Positions 15,568 to 23,431 of a stretch of DNA of 64,000 bases are shown here, one piece after another. The position numbers and the translations under genes were made by a program. This stretch comes from Paenibacillus_E sp042676385. Lineage in GTDB: Bacteria; Bacillota; Bacilli; Paenibacillales; NBRC-103111. Location: NCBI RefSeq assembly GCF_042676385.1, contig NZ_JBHTHA010000031.1, positions 1 through 64,000 of the forward strand, written 5' to 3'. Under the pieces are notes generated by a model. That model saw only the letters and a program-made list of their open reading frames with translations, searched no databases and was not told where the DNA came from. The first letter of the stretch is position 1, and every line of letters starts with the position of its first letter.

Positions 15568-17528
15568 CGGGATCCCTCCTCTCGCAGCAACACGCCAAAC
15601 ACTCCTGCCATTTCTTCTTTCAAAAATGGTTCTACGGCCAGATCGAAGACCAAGAGCCGCTTTTGGTTCTGTTCCAAGACCTGCAAGGCGGATTGCAGAA
15701 CCTCCGATTTTACCGTCGTTTCACAGGATGGGATCTCAAGACTTAGCGGCAGCTGTTCTGCCAGACGCACGGACGATACCTCCAAATCTTGCGATGATGG
15801 GCGGCTATCCGATTGGTTTTGTGCCTCCAACAGAGCATGTTGCAAAGCATCCCGCAACGCAAGCGTTACATTCAAGCCTACACCGCCATACCAGCGATCA
15901 CTCGTACCGACCCACATCACTGGGAAACCTGACACGGTCTCTCCCAAGCCAATCATCGGCGCTCCCTTCATCGTCGTCAAAGCCTGCAAATAAAACTGGC
16001 AATGTTTATCTTCTATCGCAGACAATTGTACTCGAAAGACAGAAGGTAACTGATACGTCAGTTGCTTGCCCAACATCTCGGCCAAACACCTTTGCAACCC
16101 TCGTCCAATGCCTTCTGCAACCGTTTCTCCCGCTCCAACGCCGATAAATTCCTGCGGTTCGATCCTGCTGCCCTCATCTCCCTGATAGGAGGAAAGCGTT
16201 GCAGCGAGCTGGCCTGCCATTCGCGACACATACGCTTCAATTCCGGCTAGCCCCCCTTCCCGCCGTGCACCTTCATGCGTCAGATCGGTACAAATAATAT
16301 CCGACAACAGCCTGGCCGGCCCTTCCGATAGCGGATCGATTGGCTGAACGCGACACTGAGAGAGCGGCAACTGCTTTAAGTCACCCTCCTCCCAAATATG
16401 AAATATTCCTGATTCCGCCGATGTCAACCGGCCGAAGAAAGGAAGCAAACCGCTCTCACTTTTGCTTGATCTACGCTCGAGCTGCAGTTCGAAATCGTGC
16501 ATCCATTCAACTGCGGTACGTCCGTTCACAAGCGGATGGGGCATGAAAGAATGCCATCTTCCTTCCAGAGTCTCCAGATTAAGCAGGAAGAATCGATTAC
16601 TTTGTTCCGAATCATTCACGCCTGTAATCTTTTTTAGTAATTCAAACACGATCACATTCGCTAATAGTGCTCCCGCTGTGGAAGAAAAGGTGTGCAGCTG
16701 CGGGTCTTTACAAATTGCGGATTCGTGTATGCTGCGCCACGCTGACTCCCAGCAGCTCTCAGAGTCCGGATGCACAAGAGGGCCCGCCATACCCGCCTGC
16801 TGCAGACAAACAGCGGGAAGAAACACCTTCTTCTCCTCCCTGCACACTGCATGAAGAACCCGCAGTTCCTCGATATCACCCTCCCGCGACACAAACAAAA
16901 TCGAATCAAACGGCCTCACAGCCTCCCGCCAACTATGAACCCCCTCCTTCTGCAGCGTAACCTCTTCTATGGCTACCTCAGGGTCCGTTTTACGTGCATG
17001 TGCCGCCAGTTCTAGCATTCTTTGCCGATCAGTCGGCTCTGTACCTGAGACCAGCACATGTATCTTGGGCAATCCGGATTCAAGCAGCGCGGAAATGACC
17101 GAGATCAAAAATGGACCAGAGCCGACCGCCAATATTTTGGACTGACGATAGGTTTGAAACCGGTACGCACCCGATTCACTGAAATGGTCCAAAAATTCAA
17201 TTTGAGAAGCATACTTTTGGAGAACTTCTGCAGACAATTGATGTGGATTGTCTTGACTTACATCCCGAACAAATCCATTACGATATAACATTTCTGTAAT
17301 TCCAAATACTTGGTTCCGGTATTGGTCCGGCAACCCGTCTGTCAAATCCTCCAAACTATGCTCCCCGTTGAATATCGGTATCAATTTTTCAATCCACTGA
17401 TCGATCCATTCGCCTTCCATACGGAACGAACTTACATTGTTTCGAAAATATACACTACCGTTTGGATCAGGGAGAAAAAACGTATCTCTTTTCATCTTCG
17501 GTCGCATCGAAGGGTTCAAATTTGCCAT
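15564..17528 (-). CDS. ThiF-like thiazole-containing bacteriocin maturation protein
   Basis: This 654-residue protein matches my memory of the Bacillus family called putative thiazole-containing bacteriocin maturation protein, found with heterocycloanthracin-type loci. The N-terminal region (PKMKRDTFFLPDPNGSVYF, LTDGLPDQYRNQVFGITEML) resembles a leader-recognition segment. A Rossmann-like ILAVGSGPFLISVISALLE follows near residue 130. It lacks the CxxC zinc pairs of its partner, so it may be a degenerate E1-like scaffold. Its catalytic role is uncertain. The start at 17528 follows GGAGGAGG. It lies downstream of the precursor gene with a terminator-like hairpin between. Confidence 0.8.
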   Translation of the reverse strand: MANLNPSMRPKMKRDTFFLPDPNGSVYFRNNVSSFRMEGEWIDQWIEKLIPIFNGEHSLEDLTDGLPDQYRNQVFGITEMLYRNGFVRDVSQDNPHQLSAEVLQKYASQIEFLDHFSESGAYRFQTYRQSKILAVGSGPFLISVISALLESGLPKIHVLVSGTEPTDRQRMLELAAHARKTDPEVAIEEVTLQKEGVHSWREAVRPFDSILFVSREGDIEELRVLHAVCREEKKVFLPAVCLQQAGMAGPLVHPDSESCWESAWRSIHESAICKDPQLHTFSSTAGALLANVIVFELLKKITGVNDSEQSNRFFLLNLETLEGRWHSFMPHPLVNGRTAVEWMHDFELQLERRSSKSESGLLPFFGRLTSAESGIFHIWEEGDLKQLPLSQCRVQPIDPLSEGPARLLSDIICTDLTHEGARREGGLAGIEAYVSRMAGQLAATLSSYQGDEGSRIEPQEFIGVGAGETVAEGIGRGLQRCLAEMLGKQLTYQLPSVFRVQLSAIEDKHCQFYLQALTTMKGAPMIGLGETVSGFPVMWVGTSDRWYGGVGLNVTLALRDALQHALLEAQNQSDSRPSSQDLEVSSVRLAEQLPLSLEIPSCETTVKSEVLQSALQVLEQNQKRLLVFDLAVEPFLKEEMAGVFGVLLREEGSR

Positions 17529-17653
17529 TCTATTCCTCCTCCGTAAAGCTGTTCTCAATCTGCACCGACTCTTCACAAGTAATCTTATGTACAGCTAATT
17601 GTCCCTCATGTCTTATTCTTTAAGGGAAGCGTATACTTTAAAATAGACATGGG

Positions 17654-17685
17654 AAAAACCCCTCGGTTTGCTGGGAGGGGCTTTC
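17654..17685 (-). terminator. Hairpin between precursor and modification genes
   Basis: On the minus strand GCCCCTC...GAGGGGTTTTT follows the precursor gene by 25 nt. Partial termination here would yield more precursor mRNA than enzyme mRNA, a usual arrangement in peptide clusters. Confidence 0.65.
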
Positions 17686-17710
17686 CACTATCGTCGAGAA
17701 CAATTCAACA

Positions 17711-17980
17711 TCAACGGTGGCAGTTATGGCAGTTATGACAGTTTTGGCATCGGTGACAATTAGAGCAATTGAAGCAATTGGAACAGTTAAAGCAATTGGT
17801 GCAGGTAAAACAATTGGTACAGTTAAAACAATTAGTACAGTTAAAGCAATTGGTACAGTTAAAGCAAAAGAAGACGCATAATCGAGCATCTTGCTGGCTT
17901 TGTGCGTTCCAAGGTGTTACCTCGCTCGCCGTGAACTCAGAAACATTCAACTTCTGTAAATCATTTTTGAAATCATTCAT
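17711..17980 (-). CDS. Cys-rich TOMM precursor peptide (heterocycloanthracin/sonorensin type)
   Basis: The 89-residue peptide has a leader of about 34 residues without Cys (MNDFKNDLQKLNVSEFTASE...). The core places 17 Cys at exactly every third residue (residues 39-87), with intervening pairs FN, TN, FT, SN, then HR, QN and HN. One further Cys lies at residue 35. Most triplets come as six-residue units CFNCTN, encoded by an 18-bp tandem repeat. This is the architecture described for the heterocycloanthracin/sonorensin family of Cys-Xaa-Xaa repeat bacteriocins. The start follows CGGAGG. The modification genes lie directly downstream, so Cys-to-thiazole conversion is the expected fate. No double-Gly or other clear cleavage site is visible. 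Confidence 0.92.
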   Translation of the reverse strand: MNDFKNDLQKLNVSEFTASEVTPWNAQSQQDARLCVFFCFNCTNCFNCTNCFNCTNCFTCTNCFNCSNCFNCSNCHRCQNCHNCHNCHR

Positions 17981-18009
17981 TGTTAAAACCTCCGTTTAAT
18001 AAATAGTTG

Positions 18010-18054
18010 TGCCGGAAGCGTACTCTGGCACTTCTTCCCCTGTGAGATCCGGCA
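18010..18054 (-). promoter_or_regulatory. Hairpin in the precursor 5' untranslated region
   Basis: On the minus strand TGCCGGA pairs with TCCGGCA over a 44-nt span that also contains an inner AAGTG/CGCTT stem. It lies about 30 nt upstream of the precursor start and may stabilise the mRNA; I see no convincing promoter motif nearby. Confidence 0.35.
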
Positions 18055-18201
18055 ATTATTCGATTGCTCCCATGACAACATATGAACTCAGTTCCGCTCT
18101 TGTTACTGATTAAAATGCCTATATTTTATTGCTCTTCCTAACTCAACTTTAGGAAACGCATTTTCAGACGACCACCATGGTTTCGCATTACCCTGAATTG
18201 C

Positions 18202-18242
18202 AAAAAGGAGCCCAGCCAAGTTCAATTGGCTAAGCTCCTTAA
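18202..18242 (-). terminator. Terminator of the cytochrome P450 gene
   Basis: On the minus strand AAGGAGCTTAGCCAA pairs with TTGGCTGGGCTCCTT and is followed by TTTG, 45 nt after the P450 stop. Similar AAGGAGC...GCTCCTT terminators occur at 25.4 and 27.3 kb. Confidence 0.8.
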
Positions 18243-18287
18243 TTAAGCACATATGTTGACTGCCGCAGCGACAACCTGAAATATTCT

Positions 18288-19487
18288 TTACACTCTCAGC
18301 CTCCGATTGAATGAAATAGGATAATTCTTTACACCGAAAACGAAAGAACTCGGAATCGGAATTAATGGTCTTTCCTCAACCAGACTGATTTCTTCGTAAC
18401 TATTGAGCAGTATTTGTAAAGCGATTTTACATTCAAGCCGTGCAAGTGGCGCCCCTAGGCAGAAATGAATTCCGAAACCAAATGACATATGAGGGTTCGG
18501 TTTGCGATAAAGATTAAACTCATCGGGCTCTGGAAACTTGGACGCATCTCGGTTTGCCGCGCCTACCCAGGAAACGACCTGGTCGCCTGCCTGAACAGTT
18601 TGATGGCCAATCTCAACATCCCGAGCAGCTATACGGCCAATGGCCACAATCGGCGGGTAATATCGCAGCACTTCTTCAATGAAACTTGGAATTACGTCCG
18701 GATTCCGGTAAAGTTCGGTCTGCACTGACGGCTGTTCCGTCAGGATTCGTACCGCGTTGGTAATGAGATTTGTAGTCGTTTCGTTTCCTGCAGCTAAGAG
18801 AAGGATGCAAAAACCGACGAGTTCCTTCTCCGTAATTTTTTCCCCATCGATTTCGGCGGCCAATAATGCTGAGATCAGGTCTTCCTGCGGGTGTTTGGTA
18901 CGGATTTCGAGAATGCCTTTAAAATACAGAGTGAGTTCCTCTATAGCTCGCATTCTTTTTTGAATAATCTTTTGAAAGGCCTCCTCTGTAAAATCTTCAG
19001 CACTTTCAACGAGGACATCGGACCATCTCTTAAAATGAGCACGGTCTTCCGCCGGAACGCCAAGCAATTCTGCAATAATGATGACAGGTAGAGGAGTAGC
19101 AAAGTGACTTACCAACTCCATCTCATCTCCGGTTGCCTGCTCCAGTAATTCCTCAGCAATCGTTTGAATACGAGGGATAAGCTCTTGAATCGCTCTTGGA
19201 GTAAATGCTTTATTCACCAAATCGCGCATCTGGGTATGCTTAGGAGGATCCATAAAAAGAAGATTTTGTCCGGAATTCATGCCCCGGGCAGAAGAAAATA
19301 GATTTGGATCTTTCAGTACACGGTGTACATCTTCGTAAGTAAATAGATCCCAACAACTCCTAGTTTGATCGTACCTAATCGGAGTTTCCTTTCTCAGTTT
19401 CGAAAATATTTCAAAAGGGAACAAGCGTTTTGCGGCGGAATCTAGTTCGGACATACTTAGCATATTCGCATATTTGGCGTTCTTCAT
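18288..19487 (-). CDS. Cytochrome P450
   Basis: A 399-residue soluble bacterial P450. The heme-ligand loop FGFGIHFCLGAPLARLE carries the cysteine thiolate. The I-helix oxygen-activation motif is LLAAGNETTTN, the K-helix ExxR is EEVLRYYPP, and the DPPKHTQMRDLVNKAFTP segment typical of CYP107-like enzymes is present. It needs external ferredoxin and reductase. The start at 19487 is preferred; an ATG at 19562 adds 25 residues but lies upstream of the AAGGAGG site. It has its own terminator, so it is not obviously part of the TOMM operon downstream, although tailoring of the product cannot be excluded. The substrate is unknown. Confidence 0.9.
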   Translation of the reverse strand: MKNAKYANMLSMSELDSAAKRLFPFEIFSKLRKETPIRYDQTRSCWDLFTYEDVHRVLKDPNLFSSARGMNSGQNLLFMDPPKHTQMRDLVNKAFTPRAIQELIPRIQTIAEELLEQATGDEMELVSHFATPLPVIIIAELLGVPAEDRAHFKRWSDVLVESAEDFTEEAFQKIIQKRMRAIEELTLYFKGILEIRTKHPQEDLISALLAAEIDGEKITEKELVGFCILLLAAGNETTTNLITNAVRILTEQPSVQTELYRNPDVIPSFIEEVLRYYPPIVAIGRIAARDVEIGHQTVQAGDQVVSWVGAANRDASKFPEPDEFNLYRKPNPHMSFGFGIHFCLGAPLARLECKIALQILLNSYEEISLVEERPLIPIPSSFVFGVKNYPISFNRRLRV

Positions 19488-19630
19488 TCGGTTTCTTTTC
19501 CTCCTTATAACAGATAAGAGGTAATTTCTGTTATTTAAAGGCGAATTATTCATAAAGAACAAGAAAGGTAGAGTTGCTCACGTTTTAAGAGAAATGCTGC
19601 TGAAGTCCTTCTCCCAACTTCCATAACATA

Positions 19631-19660
19631 CAAAAGACACCCTCTCGGGGTGTCCTTTGT
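19631..19660 (-). terminator. Terminator of the amino-acid ABC operon
   Basis: On the minus strand GGACACCCCGAGAGGGTGTC is a strong stem followed by TTTTG, after the ATP-binding gene. It belongs to the GACACCC hairpin family seen across the window and sits directly beside repeat copy 19666-19704. Confidence 0.75.
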
Positions 19661-19665
19661 TTTGC

Positions 19666-19704
19666 ATGGAGGTAAGCCATGGCGTGGCATATCCACAATT
19701 CGCC
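19666..19704. repeat. 39-bp intergenic repeat, copy 1
   Basis: Starts ATGGAGGTAAGCCATGGC and ends CACAATTCGCC. It matches copies at 23332-23370 and 25502-25540 with a handful of differences. All three begin (A)TGGAGGTRAG, the sequence at the ssrA 3' end, and copies 1 and 2 directly follow a GACACCC terminator. Confidence 0.7.
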
Positions 19705-19740
19705 GCTATATCAGGCTAAGATCGTTAGATCTTACCCCTA

Positions 19741-20493
19741 TCACTGCTGTGCCAAACCAACATTCAAGAAAGCTTTCGTCCGGTCGAACTTCGGATTTGT
19801 AAAAAGCTGCTGCGGATGGCCGGACTCGACGATTTCTCCTTTATCGATAAACATGACCCGATTCGCAACTTCTCTGGCGAAACCCATTTCATGAGTCACG
19901 ACGATCATCGTCATGTGTTCCTCTGCGAGGTTCTTCATCACCTGCATCACCTCTCCCGTCAACTCAGGGTCGAGGGCGGAGGTAGGTTCATCGAATAACA
20001 GGATTTCGGGGTTCATCATTAAGGCTCGGGCAATTGCAACCCTCTGCTTCTGGCCCCCTGAAAGCTTAGCCGGATAATCCGATGCCCGCGCGGAGAGTCC
20101 GACCTTTTCCAATAATTCCAAGCTTCGGTTCCGAAATCCCGCCATCGGCTCACCTTTAACAATTCGCGGAGCGAGCTCCAAATTTTCCCTCACAGTAAGA
20201 TGAGGAAACAAATTAAAATGTTGGAACACCATCCCCATCTTGGAGGTGATCCGTTTGATTTCAGAGGGCTTGGCGTAGATTCCATCTTTGACCAAAACCT
20301 CATCTGCTACGTGAATCGTGCCGCCATTAATCTGCTCAAGATGAATCAGACTTCGGAGCATCGTACTTTTGCCGGAACCCGAAGGACCAATGACTGCAAC
20401 AACATCTTTCTTTTCCACTTGAAACGTCATTTGCTTCAGCACGTTCAACTCGCCATAGGACTTACTGAGATTAGCTACTTCAATGATTGCCAC
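19741..20493 (-). CDS. Polar amino-acid ABC transporter ATP-binding protein
   Basis: The ATPase subunit energises uptake by the adjacent permease and binding protein. Walker A GPSGSGKST, Q-loop MVFQHFNLFPHLTV, signature LSGGQKQRVAIARAL, Walker B ILLFDEPTSALDPEL and the H-loop VTHEMGFAREV are all intact. The PHLTV and FAREVANRV text is typical of the GlnQ/HisP polar amino-acid subfamily. GTG at 20493 has AAAAGGG nine bases upstream; an ATG at 20502 is also possible but abuts the site. It is separated from the permease by a few bases. Confidence 0.92.
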   Translation of the reverse strand: MAIIEVANLSKSYGELNVLKQMTFQVEKKDVVAVIGPSGSGKSTMLRSLIHLEQINGGTIHVADEVLVKDGIYAKPSEIKRITSKMGMVFQHFNLFPHLTVRENLELAPRIVKGEPMAGFRNRSLELLEKVGLSARASDYPAKLSGGQKQRVAIARALMMNPEILLFDEPTSALDPELTGEVMQVMKNLAEEHMTMIVVTHEMGFAREVANRVMFIDKGEIVESGHPQQLFTNPKFDRTKAFLNVGLAQQ

Positions 20494-20507
20494 ACGCGCC
20501 ATCCCTT

Positions 20508-21167
20508 TTATTCAAATTTAAATCTTCGCTCCAACCATTTAAAAAACACAGTTAGCAGAAGAGTCATGACCAAATAAATAATGCCCGCAATAAAGAAAGG
20601 CATAATGGTGAAGTCACGATTGACCGCCGTCTGGGCAAAATGCAGCAATTCCGGAACTGCAACAGCATAAAGCAGCGCGGTATCTTTAATTAGCGTAATC
20701 GACTCATTGGATACCGCAGGCAAAACGACTCGAAACATTTGAGGCAGGATGATTCGTGTCATGGTCTGCCACTTACTAAAACCTAGCACCTGCGAAGCCT
20801 CATATTGGCCTTTATCAATCGCAAGCAAACCGCCTCTAAAAATTTCTGCAAAATAAGCCGCATAGTTCAGAATAAAACCTAAACAGGCAGCGGTAAATCG
20901 GTCCAGCACCAAATATTGTCCGATCCCCGGCAGCATGGGAAGTCCGAAGCAAATGACGAGCAATTGCAGCAAAAGCGGCGTTCCGCGCATGATATAAATA
21001 TACGTATGAGCGAGCCACGCAATCGGCCGGTTACTACTTTTCACCGCCAATGTAAGGACAAAACCCAACGGGATGGACACCACAATGGCAATTAAAAACA
21101 AAAGGACCGTCATTTTGGCCCCTTCCAGCATAGGGATGACCATCGAAGTGAAATAATCAGCAGACAT
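20508..21167 (-). CDS. Polar amino-acid ABC transporter permease (HEQRo type)
   Basis: A 219-residue permease with about five helices. N-terminal helices (MTVLLFLIAIVVSIPLGFVL) are followed by YIYIMRGTPLLLQLLVI. The cytoplasmic EAA loop is GQYEASQVLGFSKWQTMTRI with ILPQMFRVVLPAVSNES, which contacts the ATPase. One permease gene means a homodimeric channel. A hairpin lies between it and the binding-protein gene. Confidence 0.92.
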   Translation of the reverse strand: MSADYFTSMVIPMLEGAKMTVLLFLIAIVVSIPLGFVLTLAVKSSNRPIAWLAHTYIYIMRGTPLLLQLLVICFGLPMLPGIGQYLVLDRFTAACLGFILNYAAYFAEIFRGGLLAIDKGQYEASQVLGFSKWQTMTRIILPQMFRVVLPAVSNESITLIKDTALLYAVAVPELLHFAQTAVNRDFTIMPFFIAGIIYLVMTLLLTVFFKWLERRFKFE

Positions 21168-21187
21168 CTAAAAATACCTCCAAAAAC

Positions 21188-21221
21188 AAAAACGGGATTT
21201 CCCAGAAAGAAACCCGATTTT
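21188..21221 (-). terminator. Attenuating hairpin after the binding-protein gene
   Basis: On the minus strand CGGGTTTC pairs with GAAATCCCG (one bulge), followed by TTTTTG. Partial termination would give excess binding protein over permease, as is common in ABC importers. Confidence 0.6.
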
Positions 21222-21243
21222 GCCCTATCTTCTTCGATTACGT

Positions 21244-22023
21244 TTACTTCAAAACTTTATCTTCACCAAACCACTTTTGCGAAATTTTAGCAGCGGTGCC
21301 GTCTTGGTTCATCTCGTCAAGCGCTTTTTGCAGCTTTTGAAGCAGCGCCTCGTTGCCTTTCTTCACGCCAATCCCGTATTCTTCAGGAGCAAGCGATTCA
21401 TCAAGCAGCCTAAAAGTCCCCTTTTCTTTGGACATATAGTACTTAATGACAACTTCATCGATGATCACCGCGTCAATGCGGCCAATCTTCAAATCGTTTA
21501 GCGCAAGAACATTATCCGCATACTCCGTAACGTTCTTGACTTTGGATTTCAACGGACTCTCGTTCAATGCGTCTGCCGCCGAAGAGAGGGATTGAAGCCC
21601 TACAACTTTACCAGTCAGATCATCCAGCTTGGCGAAATTGGATTTAGCCAGCGTGACAGCCACCTGCGCATTTTTCAAATAAGGTTTAGTAAAAAGAACT
21701 TTACCTTTACGCTCGTCCGTAATCGTATATCCGTTCCAAATGAGATCAATCCTGCCGCTGTTCAGCTCGGATTCCTTAGTTGTCCAGTCAATCGGTTGAA
21801 AAACTGCCGTTGTACCCATTTTTTCAGCAGCTGCTCGCGCATAATCAATATCAAAACCTACGATCTCATTCTTATCATCGCGGAATCCCATCGGTGCAAA
21901 TTTATCATCAATGCCGATCACTAGCTTTTTCGCGTCACCTGCATTACCTTTTGAACTCGAACATCCTGTAATTAGAGCAATTGCCGCCGTGATCACTAAT
22001 GCCATCGTTGCCAATCGTTTCAT
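21244..22023 (-). CDS. Amino-acid-binding lipoprotein of ABC transporter
   Basis: The 259-residue extracellular solute-binding protein has a lipoprotein signal ending in the lipobox LITGC, so it is tethered to the membrane. Family 3 binding motifs are clear: GIDDKFAPMGFRDDKNEIVGFDID, the Arg-containing LIWNGYTITDERK and GVKKGNEALLQKLQKAL. ATG at 22023 is preceded by AAGGTGGAG at proper spacing. It opens the three-gene operon. The exact amino acid is not readable; the type fits glutamine, cystine or arginine. Confidence 0.9.
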   Translation of the reverse strand: MKRLATMALVITAAIALITGCSSSKGNAGDAKKLVIGIDDKFAPMGFRDDKNEIVGFDIDYARAAAEKMGTTAVFQPIDWTTKESELNSGRIDLIWNGYTITDERKGKVLFTKPYLKNAQVAVTLAKSNFAKLDDLTGKVVGLQSLSSAADALNESPLKSKVKNVTEYADNVLALNDLKIGRIDAVIIDEVVIKYYMSKEKGTFRLLDESLAPEEYGIGVKKGNEALLQKLQKALDEMNQDGTAAKISQKWFGEDKVLK

Positions 22024-22301
22024 AAATTCCAACTCCACCTTTATCTTTTGTAGCAATGACTTTATCGCGTTACCACTTTATCAAGAACTACATGATATCA
22101 TATTTTCCGAGAAAATGTCGATAGAGTTATTGGTAAATGTTCAGTACCTCTATGATACTAGTTCCTTTGCTTCTTTTGAAAAAACCAAGAAGAAGAGTTA
22201 ACAAACTATACAGAGCATCAGTTCCAAGGGTCCAATAAAAGAAAAGAAACTTCACCACTACTACTGTGGCAAAGCTCCTTTTCATTTTTATCGATTTTTC
22301 G

Positions 22302-22407
22302 TATGTAGGTGTGAGTGGAGTATTGAAATGTCCATCTAACATGCTCCGAAATTAACTCACCGATGACAACCCAAGCTGGATATTTCAATCCCGTGCTCCC
22401 TACTTAC
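22302..22407. repeat. Palindromic intergenic repeat, copy A (degenerate)
   Basis: It begins ATGTAGGTGTGAGTGGAG and ends CCCGTGCTCCCTACTTACC. The arms GGAGTATTGAAATGT and ATTTCAATCCCGTGCTCC are near-complementary, so it can fold into one long hairpin. It is related to the elements at 23131 and 27308, lacking their right-hand GTCC/GGAC and GAACCC hairpins. Its right end touches the 3' end of the retropepsin gene. Confidence 0.65.
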
Positions 22408-22753
22408 CAGTTATTATCGGTTCTTTGGAATCAATCACCGAACCAGCAGACTGAATAAAATCAAATCCAAGTGTACCATCGATTAGCATATCATAGTCCA
22501 TCTCACCAATTTCTACCTCAAACATCCATGAGAATTCTCCCACTCTCACAAAATCAAACCAATTCAAATAAACGATCTCTACGCCGCCTACTCCTCTGAT
22601 TTTGTTCAAAATGTCACCTGGTTCTACTCTAACTCCTATCTCACCTACAATGTCAGCGCTAAAAATAGTTCCTGCCGAGCCTGTGTCAAGCAGTATATTC
22701 TTCAATCGAAACTCCTTTTCCCGGTAACAAATCGTTACTTCAACAAAGGGCAA
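22400..22753 (-). CDS. Retropepsin-like aspartic protease domain protein
   Basis: A 117-residue single-domain protein with the aspartyl-protease motif LLDTGSAGTIF near residue 22 and a DYDMLIDGTLGFDFIQ segment near residue 88 that matches the second hydrophobic-Gly strand. Such single-lobed proteases would act as dimers. It is cytosolic by sequence. It overlaps the upstream 93-aa gene by 14 bp, a conserved pairing I recall from Bacillota, so the two probably work together. The substrate is unknown. Confidence 0.8.
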   Translation of the reverse strand: MPFVEVTICYREKEFRLKNILLDTGSAGTIFSADIVGEIGVRVEPGDILNKIRGVGGVEIVYLNWFDFVRVGEFSWMFEVEIGEMDYDMLIDGTLGFDFIQSAGSVIDSKEPIITGK

Positions 22754-23021
22754 ACCATACCTTATATCTAGGTCCCCGAACCCCTGCCCATTTCTCTCGG
22801 AGTTTCAGCGTTTCTCGGGATGTGTGAAAGAAGCCGTACTCTCTGTAAGGCTGCTCTCGATGCAATTCGTAATAGCGTTTCATTGCAACAGCGGAATCAT
22901 CATATCGATCAATTATAACTACCTCTTCAATAAACCAATAACCATCTTCCGAATGAGACCGTAAAGCTTCACAGACCACCCACTCGTCAGGAAACTGTTC
23001 CCGAACTTCTTCCCACCGCAT
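22740..23021 (-). CDS. Hypothetical partner of retropepsin-like protein, 93 aa
   Basis: A small soluble protein starting MRWEEVREQFPDEWVVCEAL with a REYGFFHTSRETLKLREKW segment. This kind of protein often precedes a retropepsin-like gene in Firmicutes; the two overlap by 14 bp here. AGGTGG lies upstream of the start. Function is unknown; a substrate-presenting or regulatory role for the protease is only a guess. Confidence 0.75.
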   Translation of the reverse strand: MRWEEVREQFPDEWVVCEALRSHSEDGYWFIEEVVIIDRYDDSAVAMKRYYELHREQPYREYGFFHTSRETLKLREKWAGVRGPRYKVWFALC

Positions 23022-23130
23022 CTAACCACCTCCGAAAAATATATTATAATATAACACATAAAAAGTCTGACAAAGGGAACGCTTCCTGCTAGGCTTAAAA
23101 CCATACTGTACCTCATATGTAGATTTACAT

Positions 23131-23287
23131 ATGGAGGTGAGGGGAGTATTGAAATGTCGATTAGAACTTGCTGACGAAGCTTTCTCACAGGTGACAACCC
23201 TAGCGGTACATTTCAATCCCGTACTCCCTCCGCTCACGCTACAGTCCACGCGGACTGAACCCCCCGGGGTTCTTCCCCCGTACCTCC
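23131..23287. repeat. Palindromic intergenic repeat, copy B
   Basis: The element runs from ATGGAGGTGAGGGGAGTATT to CCCCCGTACCTCC. The outer bases GGAGGT and ACCTCC are complementary, as are GGGGAGTATTGAAATGT and ACATTTCAATCCCGTACTCCC. Two small hairpins (AGTCC-ACGC-GGACT and GAACCCC-CGGGGTTC) lie in the right half. The first bases are those of the ssrA 3' end. Short coding frames across it are artefacts of the repeat. Confidence 0.75.
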
Positions 23288-23291
23288 CAGT

Positions 23292-23332
23292 ACAAAACAA
23301 AAGACACCCTCTCGGGTGTCCTTTGTTTTGTA
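23292..23332 (-). terminator. Terminator after the TIR/membrane-protein pair
   Basis: ACAAAACAAA-(A)GACACCC-TCTC-GGGTGTC-(C)TTTGTTTTGT is a nearly perfect long palindrome. On the minus strand it ends the 23432-24600 transcript. Confidence 0.75.
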
Positions 23333-23370
23333 TGGAGGTGAGCCGTGGCTTTGCAAATCCACAATTCGCC
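23332..23370. repeat. 39-bp intergenic repeat, copy 2
   Basis: ATGGAGGTGAGCCGTGGC...CACAATTCGCC, two differences from the copy at 25502. It follows directly on the terminator palindrome. Confidence 0.75.
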
Positions 23371-23431
23371 GACGACCGATGCTCAGGTTTTATGGCGAGG
23401 CGGCTTAGTACGTCAGAAATCTAAGTTACAA

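Noticed and set aside
17760..17870. Regular direct repeats that could suggest a small CRISPR array
   Set aside because: The 18-bp units have no spacers and lie in frame within the Cys-rich precursor gene; no cas genes are near.
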